Source of the DNA: Bacillota bacterium
GTDB taxonomy: Bacteria; Bacillota; Clostridia; Christensenellales; UMGS416
Direction: 5' to 3'
NCBI GenBank assembly: GCA_023421955.1
Contig: JAEZSE010000041.1
Coordinates: forward strand, 62,001 to 126,000
Length of the DNA: 64,000 nt
Shown here: piece by piece, positions 7,329 to 16,200 of the stretch
Position numbering within the stretch: the first letter of the stretch is position 1
Layout: each line of letters starts with the position of its first letter
Translations under genes and position numbers: made by a program
Notes under the pieces: generated by a model
The model's database searches: none
Told to the model about the DNA's origin: nothing
The model's input: the letters and a program-made list of their open reading frames with translations, nothing else

Positions 7329-9743
7329 ATGAAATGGCTTTCCAATGTGAAAATTACCTACAAGATCATCTTCGGATTCATTCTGGTGTCTCTCATTGCG
7401 GGCGGGGTGATCGGAGCCATAGGCTTGTGGAGCCTCAATAGCGTGAATGCCAACAGCACGAGAGTCTATTCCGATGTAGTCAAGCCCATCAAGGACGCAT
7501 CAATGCTGGGCTATTTCTTCCAAATCACGCGCAGCCAAGGAAGGGACATCCTGCTTCACGCCGAAAACGAGGTGTTGAATTCTGACATCAGCAACCTGAA
7601 GTCAGCGCTTGCTACTGTAGAAGAAAAGTATTCGAAATTAAACGAAGAGATTCCAGACTCGGACACAATCACGCTTAAGCAGCTGAGCGCATTCAAGAAA
7701 AGCTTTGATCAATACGTGAAATGCACGATGGACATCATCGATCTGGTCAAGCAGAACGAACAGAATGAAGCAAAACTTCGGCTTTATACTTCTGAATCAT
7801 ATGCTTCCCAGGCGAGTCAGGCCGTTATTGAGCTCAACAACCGGTTGGATGAGCTAGCTTTGCAAATGGACGCGGACAACCGGAAGACGGCATCTTCCTC
7901 AATCCTCCTTGTAGGCCTCGTCGCCCTCCTGGCCGTGATTGTTTCTGTTGGTTTCGGCATTTTGATCGCATCCGCGATCAGCCGCCCAATCAAGGATCTT
8001 GTAAAGGCGGCGGACAAGCTTTCGGCTGGCGACACCGGTGTGAAGATCACGATAACCGGCAAAGACGAAGTGGGGGTGCTGGCCAAGGCGTTCCAGAGCA
8101 TGATCGATTCCATCGGTAGGATGATTGCCGAAACGAACATGCTCGTGCGTGGTGCTCAGGAAGGGAATTTCAACATACGCGCTGATGAAACCCAACATCA
8201 GGGTGATTACCTCACAATCATTGCGGGTGTGAACAAAACGCTGGGTGTGGTAGTGGATAAAGTATTTTGGTATGAGTCTTTGCTGGACGCTGTGCCGCTG
8301 CCATTGTTTGCGACGGACCTCAACATGAATTGGACGTTCGTGAACCGTGCGGTGGAGGAATTTATCGGCGTGAAACGCGGCAGTGTGCTGGGCCTTCCAT
8401 GCAGCAACTGGAATGCAAACATCTGCAACACGGATCATTGCAGCATTGCCAGGATGAAAGCGGGCTTTGCACAGACGCTGTTTGATGACAGGGAAAAGAA
8501 CCTGCAGGCGAATGTGAGCAGTGTGCTGGACGCCAAGGGTGAGACAGTGGGATATGTAGAGGTTGTGCAGGATGTGACTGCCCGTACGCGGGTGAATTCT
8601 TACTTACGTGGCGAGGTGGCCAAGTTCAGCGTGGCGTTGGGTGAACTTGCGCAGGGCAACCTGAGCTACGAATACGCCGTGGATGAGGGCAATGAATACA
8701 CAGATTCCGAGCGGGAGAGCTTCCTCAGGATCTCTGAAAACTTATCGAGTGCGATGGCCACGATTCGTGGTTATATCTCCGAAATCTCAGATACGCTGCA
8801 CCGTATGGCCTCGGGGGATGTCTCCATGCCGGGTGTGCAGGCCTATCACGGCGACTTTGCTGGCATCTCCGAGTCACTGAACATCATCGCGGAATCGTTC
8901 AACAACGTGTTGGGTGACATCAACCGCACGGCGGAACAGGTGGCGTCGGGCACGCGGCAGGTATCCGACGGGAGCCAGGAGCTCTCTCGGGGTGCCATGA
9001 AGCAGGCTGGTTCTATTGAGCAGTTGACGGCGTCTTTGGCGGATATCGCAGATCAATCGAATCAAAACGCCATGAAGGCCAGCCAGGCCAGCGAGCTCGC
9101 AGCGTCGGCCAGAGCAGACGTATTGGATGGCGACGCAAGAATGAAGGAACTGCAGCAGGCGATGGCGGAGATCAACGACGCCTCGCAGAGCATTTCAAAG
9201 GTGATCAAGGTCATCGATGAAATCGCGTTTCAGACGAACCTGCTGGCGCTGAATGCAGCTGTTGAAGCGGCGCGCGCCGGGCAATACGGAAAGGGATTCG
9301 CTGTGGTGGCGGAGGAAGTGAGAAACCTGGCTCAGCGGAGCGCCAGCGCAGCCAAGGAGACTACGGCGATGATCGAGGGCACGATTAAAAAGACAAAGGC
9401 CGGCACAAAGATTGCCAACGAGACGGCGGTTTCGTTGAACCGGATTCTCGGAAGCGTTGAGAAGGCAGCCGAACTCGTCGGCGGCATTGCGCAGGCGAGC
9501 TCTGACCAGGCTTCTGCGATCTCGCAGGTGAACCATGGCATCGAGAATGTTTCCCAGGTGACGCAAAGCAATTCTTCGACTGCCGAGCAGAGCGCCGCCG
9601 CCAGCGAGCAGCTCTCCGGCCAAGCACAGATGCTCAGGGAGATGGTTGGCCGGTTCAGCCTGAGAGGGTTTGCCGAAGGGAAGCCCGAGAAAGCCTTTCG
9701 GCAATCACCGTCTCAGTTGGCTCATCGTGGGCAACCCTCATAA
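7329..9743 (+). CDS. methyl-accepting chemotaxis protein with HAMP and Cys-containing PAS domain
   Basis: Membrane chemoreceptor of 804 residues that passes ligand signals to CheA/CheW. Start at 7329 is chosen for a GGGAG site nine bases upstream and the MKWLSNVKITYKI opening typical of the family. Layout: TM1 about 10-33, a helical four-helix-bundle sensor to about 185, TM2 about 190-215, HAMP (SRPIKDLVKAADKLSAGDTG), a PAS domain about 315-435, a second HAMP-like stretch, then the long coiled-coil signalling domain with the tip IDEIAFQTNLLALNAAVEAA. The PAS domain holds four Cys (GLPCSNW, NICNT, DHCSI), which could bind metal or sense redox. A hairpin terminator follows. No other chemotaxis genes are nearby. 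Confidence 0.92.
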   Translation: MKWLSNVKITYKIIFGFILVSLIAGGVIGAIGLWSLNSVNANSTRVYSDVVKPIKDASMLGYFFQITRSQGRDILLHAENEVLNSDISNLKSALATVEEKYSKLNEEIPDSDTITLKQLSAFKKSFDQYVKCTMDIIDLVKQNEQNEAKLRLYTSESYASQASQAVIELNNRLDELALQMDADNRKTASSSILLVGLVALLAVIVSVGFGILIASAISRPIKDLVKAADKLSAGDTGVKITITGKDEVGVLAKAFQSMIDSIGRMIAETNMLVRGAQEGNFNIRADETQHQGDYLTIIAGVNKTLGVVVDKVFWYESLLDAVPLPLFATDLNMNWTFVNRAVEEFIGVKRGSVLGLPCSNWNANICNTDHCSIARMKAGFAQTLFDDREKNLQANVSSVLDAKGETVGYVEVVQDVTARTRVNSYLRGEVAKFSVALGELAQGNLSYEYAVDEGNEYTDSERESFLRISENLSSAMATIRGYISEISDTLHRMASGDVSMPGVQAYHGDFAGISESLNIIAESFNNVLGDINRTAEQVASGTRQVSDGSQELSRGAMKQAGSIEQLTASLADIADQSNQNAMKASQASELAASARADVLDGDARMKELQQAMAEINDASQSISKVIKVIDEIAFQTNLLALNAAVEAARAGQYGKGFAVVAEEVRNLAQRSASAAKETTAMIEGTIKKTKAGTKIANETAVSLNRILGSVEKAAELVGGIAQASSDQASAISQVNHGIENVSQVTQSNSSTAEQSAAASEQLSGQAQMLREMVGRFSLRGFAEGKPEKAFRQSPSQLAHRGQPS

Positions 9744-9777
9744 TTGCAGACTAGAATGCTATAATGGTGCGCATAAC

Positions 9778-9812
9778 AAGGCGTTGCAAAGGATTGCAAC
9801 GCCTTTGTTCTA
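9778..9812 (+). terminator. rho-independent terminator of the chemoreceptor gene
   Basis: A perfect 12-bp stem, AAGGCGTTGCAA (9778-9789) with TTGCAACGCCTT (9794-9805), around loop AGGA. A short T-rich run (TGTTCT) follows. Confidence 0.75.
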
Positions 9813-9851
9813 TAAGGAGGCTTCGCTTCCAGCATCGCCAGCATTGACTAA

Positions 9852-10031
9852 TACGGGCAGACTGGTATACTTGCAAACGTCAATTGGTTCGGTGCTGTGT
9901 TGAAAGCATCACTCAACGCGATGCTCTCGCACATCGTGGCCCCGCCGCTCATCATTTCAGAAGAGCAGCTGGTGGAAGAACTTGGCAAGCTTGACGAATT
10001 GCTGTCTGAAGTAAATAAGGAATTCCTCTGA
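9852..10031 (+). pseudogene. C-terminal fragment of a class III aminotransferase
   Basis: The frame opens right after an in-frame stop at 9849-9851 and has no start codon or ribosome site. It reads NWFGAVLKASLNAM, then VAPPLIISEEQLVEEL and an acidic helix to the stop at 10029-10031. The (A/P)PPLI(I/T)(S/T)EE stretch followed by a helix with spaced acidic residues is the standard C-terminal end of fold-type I, class III (omega) aminotransferases. Only the last 60 or so residues remain. Its stop touches the ribosome site of the alcohol dehydrogenase gene, so the two were probably once one operon. Confidence 0.5.
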
Positions 10032-10043
10032 AGGAGACCGCAC

Positions 10044-11195
10044 ATGCCCTATCGCCTCACCGCACCAAAAAAGACCGTGATCGGAGAAAACGCGCTGGAG
10101 ACCTGCAGGGCCGATATCACCGCATTAGGCTGCAAGGCGCTCATCGTGACCGGCAAGCATGTGGAGCAGACCGGTGCCATGCGGATATTGCTGGGGCTGC
10201 TCACGCAATGGGAAGTCGGTTATATCGTGTTCAGCGGCATCACCGGCGAGCCCACCGTGGCGATGATCGACGAGGGTGTGGCAGCATATCGGGATGCCGG
10301 GTGTGACTTCCTGATTGCTATCGGCGGCGGCAGCCCGCTGGACAGCGCCAAGGCCATCGCCGCGATGATCGTGCTGCCCGGTGCGATCTCCGACTACATG
10401 GGGAAGGAAATCGAAGGCAAATTCCCGCCGATGGTGCTAATCCCAACAACTGCCGGCACCGGCTCCGAGGCCACGAAGTTCACGATTATCACTGATCCTG
10501 TTCATGATGTGAAGATGCTGCTGAAGGGTGACGCGCTGTTGCCGGACCTGGCGGTGGTGGACCCGGCCTTCACGCTCACCTCTCCGCCATCGGTCACCGT
10601 GGCAACCGGCATGGATGCGCTCACCCACGCCATCGAGGCCTATACCTCGCGGCGGGCCAACCCGTTCACCGATGCCCTGGCGCTGGACGCGATCACCTGC
10701 ATCTTCCGCAGCCTGCCAGAGGCGTTCAAAGACGGCGGTAACCGTAAGGCCCGCGAGGATATGGCCATCGCTGCGCACCATGCGGGCCTGTGCATCAACA
10801 ACGCCTCTGTTACGCTGGTGCACGGCATGAGCCGGCCCATCGGCGCACTGTTCCATGTGGCCCACGGCATCTCCAACGCGATGATCCTGCGGCCCTGCCT
10901 GGCCTTCGCAATGGAAGGCTGCCCGGAGCGTTTCGCCGCGATGGCCCGCGCCATCGGCGCGGCGGAGGGGAGTGGAAGCACCAAAGATGGCGCAGAAGCA
11001 TTCCTGACCGCGCTGGACAGCCTCTGCAATCAGGTTGAGATCCCGAGCCTGGCGCAACACGGCATCGACCGCGCGCGCTTCCTGGCTCTGATCGATAAGA
11101 TGGCCACCGACGCGCTGGCCAGCGGCAGCCCCGGCAACACAATCCGCGAGGTCACAAAAGAGGATTTGATGGGGATCTATCAAAGTTTGTGGTAA
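10044..11195 (+). CDS. iron-containing alcohol dehydrogenase
   Basis: Group III NAD(P)-dependent dehydrogenase of 383 residues, expected to interconvert an aldehyde or semialdehyde and an alcohol. An AAGGAGA site precedes the start at 10044. The N-terminal half has the cofactor motif GGGSPLDSAKA (94-104) and TAGTGSEAT. The C-terminal half carries the metal site: D191 and H195 in GMDALTHAIEAY, H260 in LVHGMSRPIG, and H274 in FHVAHGISNAM. Length and all motifs are intact. It sits between C-terminal scraps of an aminotransferase and a carbamoylase-type amidohydrolase, which suggests an original role in reducing a semialdehyde formed by transamination, such as malonic semialdehyde. The exact substrate is inference. 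Confidence 0.92.
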   Translation: MPYRLTAPKKTVIGENALETCRADITALGCKALIVTGKHVEQTGAMRILLGLLTQWEVGYIVFSGITGEPTVAMIDEGVAAYRDAGCDFLIAIGGGSPLDSAKAIAAMIVLPGAISDYMGKEIEGKFPPMVLIPTTAGTGSEATKFTIITDPVHDVKMLLKGDALLPDLAVVDPAFTLTSPPSVTVATGMDALTHAIEAYTSRRANPFTDALALDAITCIFRSLPEAFKDGGNRKAREDMAIAAHHAGLCINNASVTLVHGMSRPIGALFHVAHGISNAMILRPCLAFAMEGCPERFAAMARAIGAAEGSGSTKDGAEAFLTALDSLCNQVEIPSLAQHGIDRARFLALIDKMATDALASGSPGNTIREVTKEDLMGIYQSLW

Positions 11196-11265
11196 ACTTC
11201 CGCCCACCCCAACATCCACGCGATCATCTCCGGCGAGGTGAAGTTCACACCGGATCCCTGCCACG

Positions 11266-11383
11266 ATGATCTTTGTACCCAGCATCGGCGGCCACAGCCA
11301 TTGCGAGCTGGAATTCACACCGGCGGTGGAAGGGTGCCAATGTGCTTTTGAACACACTACTGGAGATAGACACGCAGATGTAG
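11266..11383 (+). pseudogene. C-terminal fragment of an M20-family carbamoylase/allantoate amidohydrolase
   Basis: Reads MIFVPSIGGHSHCELEFTP in one frame and, after a frameshift near 11330, GANVLLNTLLEIDTQM and stop in another. Together these match the conserved C-terminal end of the Zn-dependent N-carbamoyl-amino-acid / beta-ureidopropionase / allantoate hydrolases (MIFVPS.GG.SHC.EE.T... GANVL...LLE.D). The catalytic core is missing. A possible earlier remnant (HPNIHAIISGEVKF) lies at 11201-11245. Confidence 0.55.
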
Positions 11384-11394
11384 ACGGCGCTTCA

Positions 11395-11423
11395 TTGACA
11401 GCCAACCAGCCCTTTGTTATACT
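11395..11423 (+). promoter_or_regulatory. housekeeping promoter of the tRNA-Ser gene
   Basis: TTGACA at 11395-11400 and TATACT at 11418-11423 with a 17-base spacer, ending 24 bases before the tRNA. The -35 box matches consensus exactly and the spacing is ideal. Confidence 0.7.
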
Positions 11424-11447
11424 TGAACCGCTTTATTTATAGGATCT

Positions 11448-11536
11448 GGAGAGATGTCCGAGCGGTTTAAGGAGCCGGTCTTGAAAACCGGTGATCCCGA
11501 AAGGGACCGTGGGTTCGAATCCCACTCTCTCCGCCA
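11448..11536 (+). tRNA. tRNA-Ser (anticodon UGA)
   Basis: An 89-base class II tRNA. Acceptor GGAGAGA (11448-11454) pairs with TCTCTCC (11526-11532), then discriminator G and encoded CCA (11534-11536). The anticodon arm has loop CTTGAAA with anticodon TGA at 11482-11484. A long variable arm (ATCCCGAAAGGGACC region) and the T-loop GGTTCGAATCC are present. It decodes UCA and UCN Ser codons. A terminator hairpin and integrase debris lie directly downstream. Confidence 0.97.
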
Positions 11537-11545
11537 TTTTATGCC

Positions 11546-11574
11546 CAGAAACCCCTGATTTTCGGGGGTTTCTG
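11546..11574 (+). terminator. hairpin terminator after tRNA-Ser
   Basis: A 10-bp stem, CAGAAACCCC (11546-11555) with GGGGTTTCTG (11565-11574), ends ten bases after the CCA end. A short T stretch (CCGTTTTCT) follows. Confidence 0.65.
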
Positions 11575-11685
11575 CCGTTTTCTCGGTCGATTTCTGGCTT
11601 TTAGAGGTTTTACTGGCAAAGATGCTTCCTAACACTTTCCTAACGGTTCTGGCAAAGCTTGAAAGCTTTTCAGATAACGCAAATT

Positions 11686-11820
11686 CTACCTCAGAATCTG
11701 CTGAATCGTCTGTGCAGACTGCTCCTGCGCCTTATAGTCCAGATGGGTGTAAATGTCCGCCGTGGTGGAATAATTGCTGTGCCCCAGCCAAAGCTGTATC
11801 TGTTTCATCCGTGTATGGCT
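11686..11820 (-). pseudogene. tyrosine recombinase (phage/ICE integrase) C-terminal fragment
   Basis: The minus strand reads RMKQIQLWLGHSNYSTTADI and continues YTHLDYKAQEQSAQTIQQIL before a stop. This is the end of a tyrosine integrase: LGH carries the conserved active-site His and IYTHLD the nucleophilic Tyr. The frame hits a stop just upstream and no N-terminal part is seen, so the gene is dead. Its place 150 bases downstream of a tRNA gene, pointing towards it, is where integrases of tRNA-targeting islands normally lie. Confidence 0.7.
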
Positions 11821-12092
11821 TTACTGTATTCGCTCTTTGTGCCTTTTGCAGGCAACAATATCTTTTCCCATAATCCAGCCTGCCGTAAACACAATTCAAC
11901 TCTATCACTATCAATATTTTCAGAAGTGGAAATGACTATATATGGTCTCATATTTTCTTATAAGCTAATATCAAAATTGCAAAACGGCATAGTTTCAATA
12001 GAATTTCTTATATCAATTAATGCTTGTTCATATGTTTACTAGAACAGTGGAGCAACATTTGGGCAACTATTACCGAGCCCCAACTACGCTTA
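11821..12092. other. intergenic region without recognisable genes
   Basis: AT-rich, low-complexity-looking stretch between the integrase fragment and the AraC-type regulator. No open frame here has a ribosome site or recognisable motif. It is probably residue of the decayed element. Confidence 0.4.
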
Positions 12093-12926
12093 TTACCTTC
12101 GGTACTCTGCAGGTGTGCAACCATGCTTTATTCTAAAACTTCTGTAAAATGAGGACAGTGTTCGGAAGCCACATCGAGAAGCCACGTCGGCAATGGAGAT
12201 GTTCGTATGGTTAATCAATTGTTCCGCCTTCATTATTCGCACTCTGTTGAGATATTGATAAAACGACTCGCTCGTGGATTGTTTAAATAGACGTTCGAAG
12301 TGGTATTTACTATACCCGCTCTTCTTTGCCATCTCCTCAAGCGTAAGTTTGTCTTGATAATGGCAGTTTATATATTCACAGATGGTTTTTAGTCTATTGT
12401 TGTGCTCCTGCCAGCCATGCGGCTGGTCAGCCATACACGCATGATTCCCATCAAAAACCAAGAATATGGACTGTAGTATCTGTAAAAAGTTAATATACAA
12501 AGACAGCTCTGCGGCAAGTCCGAACGATTGGTATCGTGCTTGCACATCGTACAGCTGTTGCTGCACGTTGGTCAGCAGAGCCTTATCCCTTTCCGGTGTC
12601 AGCAATATGGTGGGGGGGAACTTACGGGCATCGCGTGTTTGGGAGTAATTGGGCAGCAAGGATGCCTGACAAATAAGTCTGCGTCCGGGAATTGCAGGCA
12701 TCGAGTGAAGCAAGTTCGGTTGAATGACCAAAACATCGCCTGCACGTAGATGATGATGAAAATCGCCGCAAATAACTGTGTACCCGTTCTCTATGGGCAT
12801 TATTATCTCTATTGAATCATGCGAATGAGGTGGATAATCCTCGTTATCCGAATTGTCGTAGAACTTAACGAGGAGTTTTTTACCGTACTTCACGATTTTC
12901 CGGGTTTCTACTAGAGTTTCAATCAT
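12093..12926 (-). CDS. AraC-family transcriptional regulator with cupin sensor domain
   Basis: DNA-binding regulator of 277 residues. The N-terminal half (about 1-120) is a cupin-like ligand pocket with His residues in PPHSHDSIEIIMP and DVLVIQPNLLHSMP. The C-terminal 100 residues hold two helix-turn-helix units, LTLEEMAKKSGYSKYHFERL and ISIADVASRCGFRTLSSFYR, ending in the family signature GCTPAEYR. Such regulators normally activate sugar-use genes on binding a sugar. It points away from the GH2 gene and is separated from it by the scrap of another AraC gene. Its target is not evident. Confidence 0.9.
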   Translation of the reverse strand: MIETLVETRKIVKYGKKLLVKFYDNSDNEDYPPHSHDSIEIIMPIENGYTVICGDFHHHLRAGDVLVIQPNLLHSMPAIPGRRLICQASLLPNYSQTRDARKFPPTILLTPERDKALLTNVQQQLYDVQARYQSFGLAAELSLYINFLQILQSIFLVFDGNHACMADQPHGWQEHNNRLKTICEYINCHYQDKLTLEEMAKKSGYSKYHFERLFKQSTSESFYQYLNRVRIMKAEQLINHTNISIADVASRCGFRTLSSFYRSFRIKHGCTPAEYRR

Positions 12927-12973
12927 TACTCCTCCATTTGGTAATTGCTTGTCTATCCTTCATCCGCACACTT

Positions 12974-13150
12974 TTATGTCGCGTCGTTCTTAAAGGTCTT
13001 GTTTCTCCGAATAACCTCTCTATTTTTCTTGACGGCCAGAGAGAAATAGTTCGAATCGTTGTATCCAACCATTTCCGCTAGGCGGATAGTTTCAAGGTGC
13101 GTCGTTTCAAGTAAAAGTTTGGCTTTGTCGATTCTCTTGCGCGGTTGCCC
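12974..13150 (-). pseudogene. AraC-type helix-turn-helix fragment
   Basis: The minus strand reads RKRIDKAKLLLETTHLETIR then LAEMVGYNDSNYFS and a degraded tail to a stop at 12974-12976. This is the second helix-turn-helix of an AraC or YesN-type regulator (A..LL..T.....IAE.VGY.DSNYFS...KK). Nothing upstream in frame extends it, so only the C-terminal end is left. It may be the former regulator of the beta-galactosidase gene behind it. Confidence 0.6.
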
Positions 13151-13208
13151 CAGTTACCACACTCCAGGGTAATATTACGGACCGCTTCATTAGGTGATGA
13201 TTACCCCG

Positions 13209-16200
13209 CTACTGCACATTGATTGAAAACTCCAGAATATAATTCTGCGCCTTTACCTTGTCGCTGTCCGCCAGGAAAGTGCTCCAGCCCATATCGCTAC
13301 CGATACCGCTATGAGCCACGTCAATATGCAAATAGCTTTCCTTCCTTCTGATCAGCTCATGGTCGTGTTTTGCGTTCTTGTAATCCTCAATCGTATTGTG
13401 ATGCACATCGAAGTGGAATGGTATCGGTGACGAAATTTGAATGGCGCGGCCGTCTCCGTTGGACAGGGTTATCCAGCGGGTTTCCTCATGCCCGCCGTTT
13501 TCCGACGGCGGTATGAACGCGAAATGCTCTTTTTCCACGCTGCTCTTGAAAACGCCCATCTTCGCCGATACTTTTCTGTCCCTGTAATTCTCCACTGGGC
13601 CCAGGCCGTAATAGTCCAACGATTCAAAGCCCTGGGGTATGATCATCTCAACCCCCACTCTGGGCATGTCCTTCAAGGAAGGATCTATGCTGAAAGCCGA
13701 CCGGATCGTGATTTCCCCATCGCCGGCGACAGTATAGCCGGTTGAGACAAGTATTGCGTACGGATTGCTTGTAAACGTGATTTCCCGCACCGTATAAATG
13801 ACAGCCCGGTTGCCCGATTGCTCCGCAGAGAATTCCTTTAAAGCCGTCCTGGTATTTTTGGGATCGAATCCATCCCAGATTGTGTACCGGCCCCATCCGT
13901 TTTGGGCGTCGATTCCAGACAGCGGCCGTGTAAAACACTCTACCGGCCCGCCTAACATATATTCCACGCCGTCTTTCCGGTAAGAACGGATGATTCCACT
14001 CCCCTTGTCAAAGGCAACCGCGAAATGCTTTCCTGTTACGGTAAGGCTGTTTTGTCCGTCTTCCAACGCGACTTTATCCCCCGTGCAGACGCCATGGCCC
14101 TTGTTCCCATAGGCATAGGCTCCGCTGTTCAGCCTGAACTGGTAACAACCCAATTCATAGCCGGCAGGCGCAAAAGCCGTATCGGCGGCATACCGGACAG
14201 AAAACTCCACATGGCACTCGGCATTGGGCTTTCTGTCGAAATCGCAAGCGAACGTGACTTCAGCATCCTCCCCCGCGTTCAAAAAAGGAAGCTCATATGG
14301 ACCGGTCTTTATGACTGTACCATTTTCCCTGATGGCATAAACGGCCTCGTATGGCCTAGTGTCCAGGAACAGGTTGCGGTTTTTGACGATATAATGGTCG
14401 GGCTCCAGGTCCATGGCCCATGGATTGTCCGCTTCAGGCTTCGTAAAAACGATGGGACAATAGGCCTGCTTGACTTCCAATGCCACCGGCTTGGGTGTCA
14501 GGTCGGGCAAGACGATGCCGTTATTGGTCATGAAGCCCGGGTTTACCCAGTCCACTATACTTTCGTTGAAGTCTCCGCCATAAGCAAAGTATTCTTTCCC
14601 TTCCGGCATTTTGGCAACCAGACACTTATCCTGCCAGTCCCAGATGTATCCGCCCTGGAATCTTTTGTAATTCTCCACTAGTTCATTGAATTTGTGAATT
14701 CCGCCGCCAGCATTGCGGATTTGGTACAGGTATTCCACCAGAATCACAGGCCGGTTGTCCTCGGTATCGGTCAGCATGCGCATGATTTTCTTCTGTGTGG
14801 CATACATGTTACCTCTGATATCCGAAATATTTCTACCGGGCTCGCCTGCTTCGTATTGGCACAAGCGTGTCGGGTCATATTCCCTGATCCACCCAGCCAT
14901 GCCCGCATGATTGGCCCCAAACCCGCTTTCATTTCCCAAGGACCACGAATAGATGGACGGATGGTTCTTGTGGGTCAGCACCATGCGGATAGCCCGCTCC
15001 AAAAAGCTGGTTCCCCAGGACGGGTCACGGGTCAGCGCCCCTTCAACGCCGTGGGTTTCCAGATTGCATTCGCAGACAAGCAGCAGCCCCAACTCGTCGC
15101 ACAGGTCATACCAGCAGGGGTCATCGGGGTAATGGCACGTTCTGACCGAATTGATGCCAAGCCGTTTCATGAGCTTGATTTCTTCTGTCATGTGCTCCAC
15201 GGTTACGGTGCGGCCATTGCGCGCCTCATGTTCATGCCGGTTGACCCCCCGGACAATGAGCCTATTCCCATTGAGGAACACTACGCCGTTCACAATTTCT
15301 ATTTTCTTAAACCCAACCCTGCAGCTCTCAAAATCCACCACGCCGCCCTGGGGCGATATCAAGGTCATCACGACCGTATAAAGAGCCGGAGTCTCCGGCG
15401 TCCACTGCAGTATGTTTTCCATTTTGAGATGAATCCTTGCCGTGTTGGACGCGGGGCTTTTATCCGGACGGTAGACTGCCTGCGGGTTTATTCCGGAAAC
15501 CCCGAAAGCCAACAGCCTGCCCTGGGCGTCAGAAATTTCCAGCTTGATCTGGTAATCCGCAAAGCCGTCAAACCGATTGATTGATATGTCCGCTTTTAGG
15601 ATACCACAGGAGCTATGCATATCGGGAATGGCATCTATTTTCCAGTCCACAATCCGTGCTTGAGGCTTTGCATAGAGGCAGACGGAGCGATAAATGCCGG
15701 AAAGATACCAGTAGTCCTGGTCTTCCAGGTAAGTGCTTACCGCAAACCTCATTGCCTGCACAGCAATTGTATTTTTGCCTTCCTTTACAAAAGGAGTAAT
15801 GTCAAATTCACTTGGCAGCTTGCTGTCCTGGGAATATCCCACTTCTTTTCCGTTTATCCATAGATAATAGGCTGTTTCAACGCCCTTGAACTGTATGAAG
15901 ATCTCTCTCTGCAGCCACTCGTGGGGGACGGTGAATTCCCTGTAATAGCACCCGGTAGGGTTATCCCGTGGTATATAGGGCGGATTAGCCAAGCCGCGGC
16001 CGGCGTCACCCTTATTGGGATGTATCACTTGTTTTTCTGTACTGTAATGATCCCACGGGTACACAACGTTGGTATAAAGCGGTTCACCGAAGCCCTGAAC
16101 CTCCCAGTTCCCGGGAACCTTTATATCATTCCAGCAGGAGAAATCATATCCGGGTGTCCAAAAACAGTCGGCAAGCTCCGGCCTGGAGTAATACGCAAAC

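Noticed and set aside
11417..11635. Minus-strand open frame containing EWDSNPRSLSGSPVFKTGSL
   Set aside because: This is the well-known false protein produced by translating the antisense of a tRNA-Ser gene; the tRNA folds perfectly.
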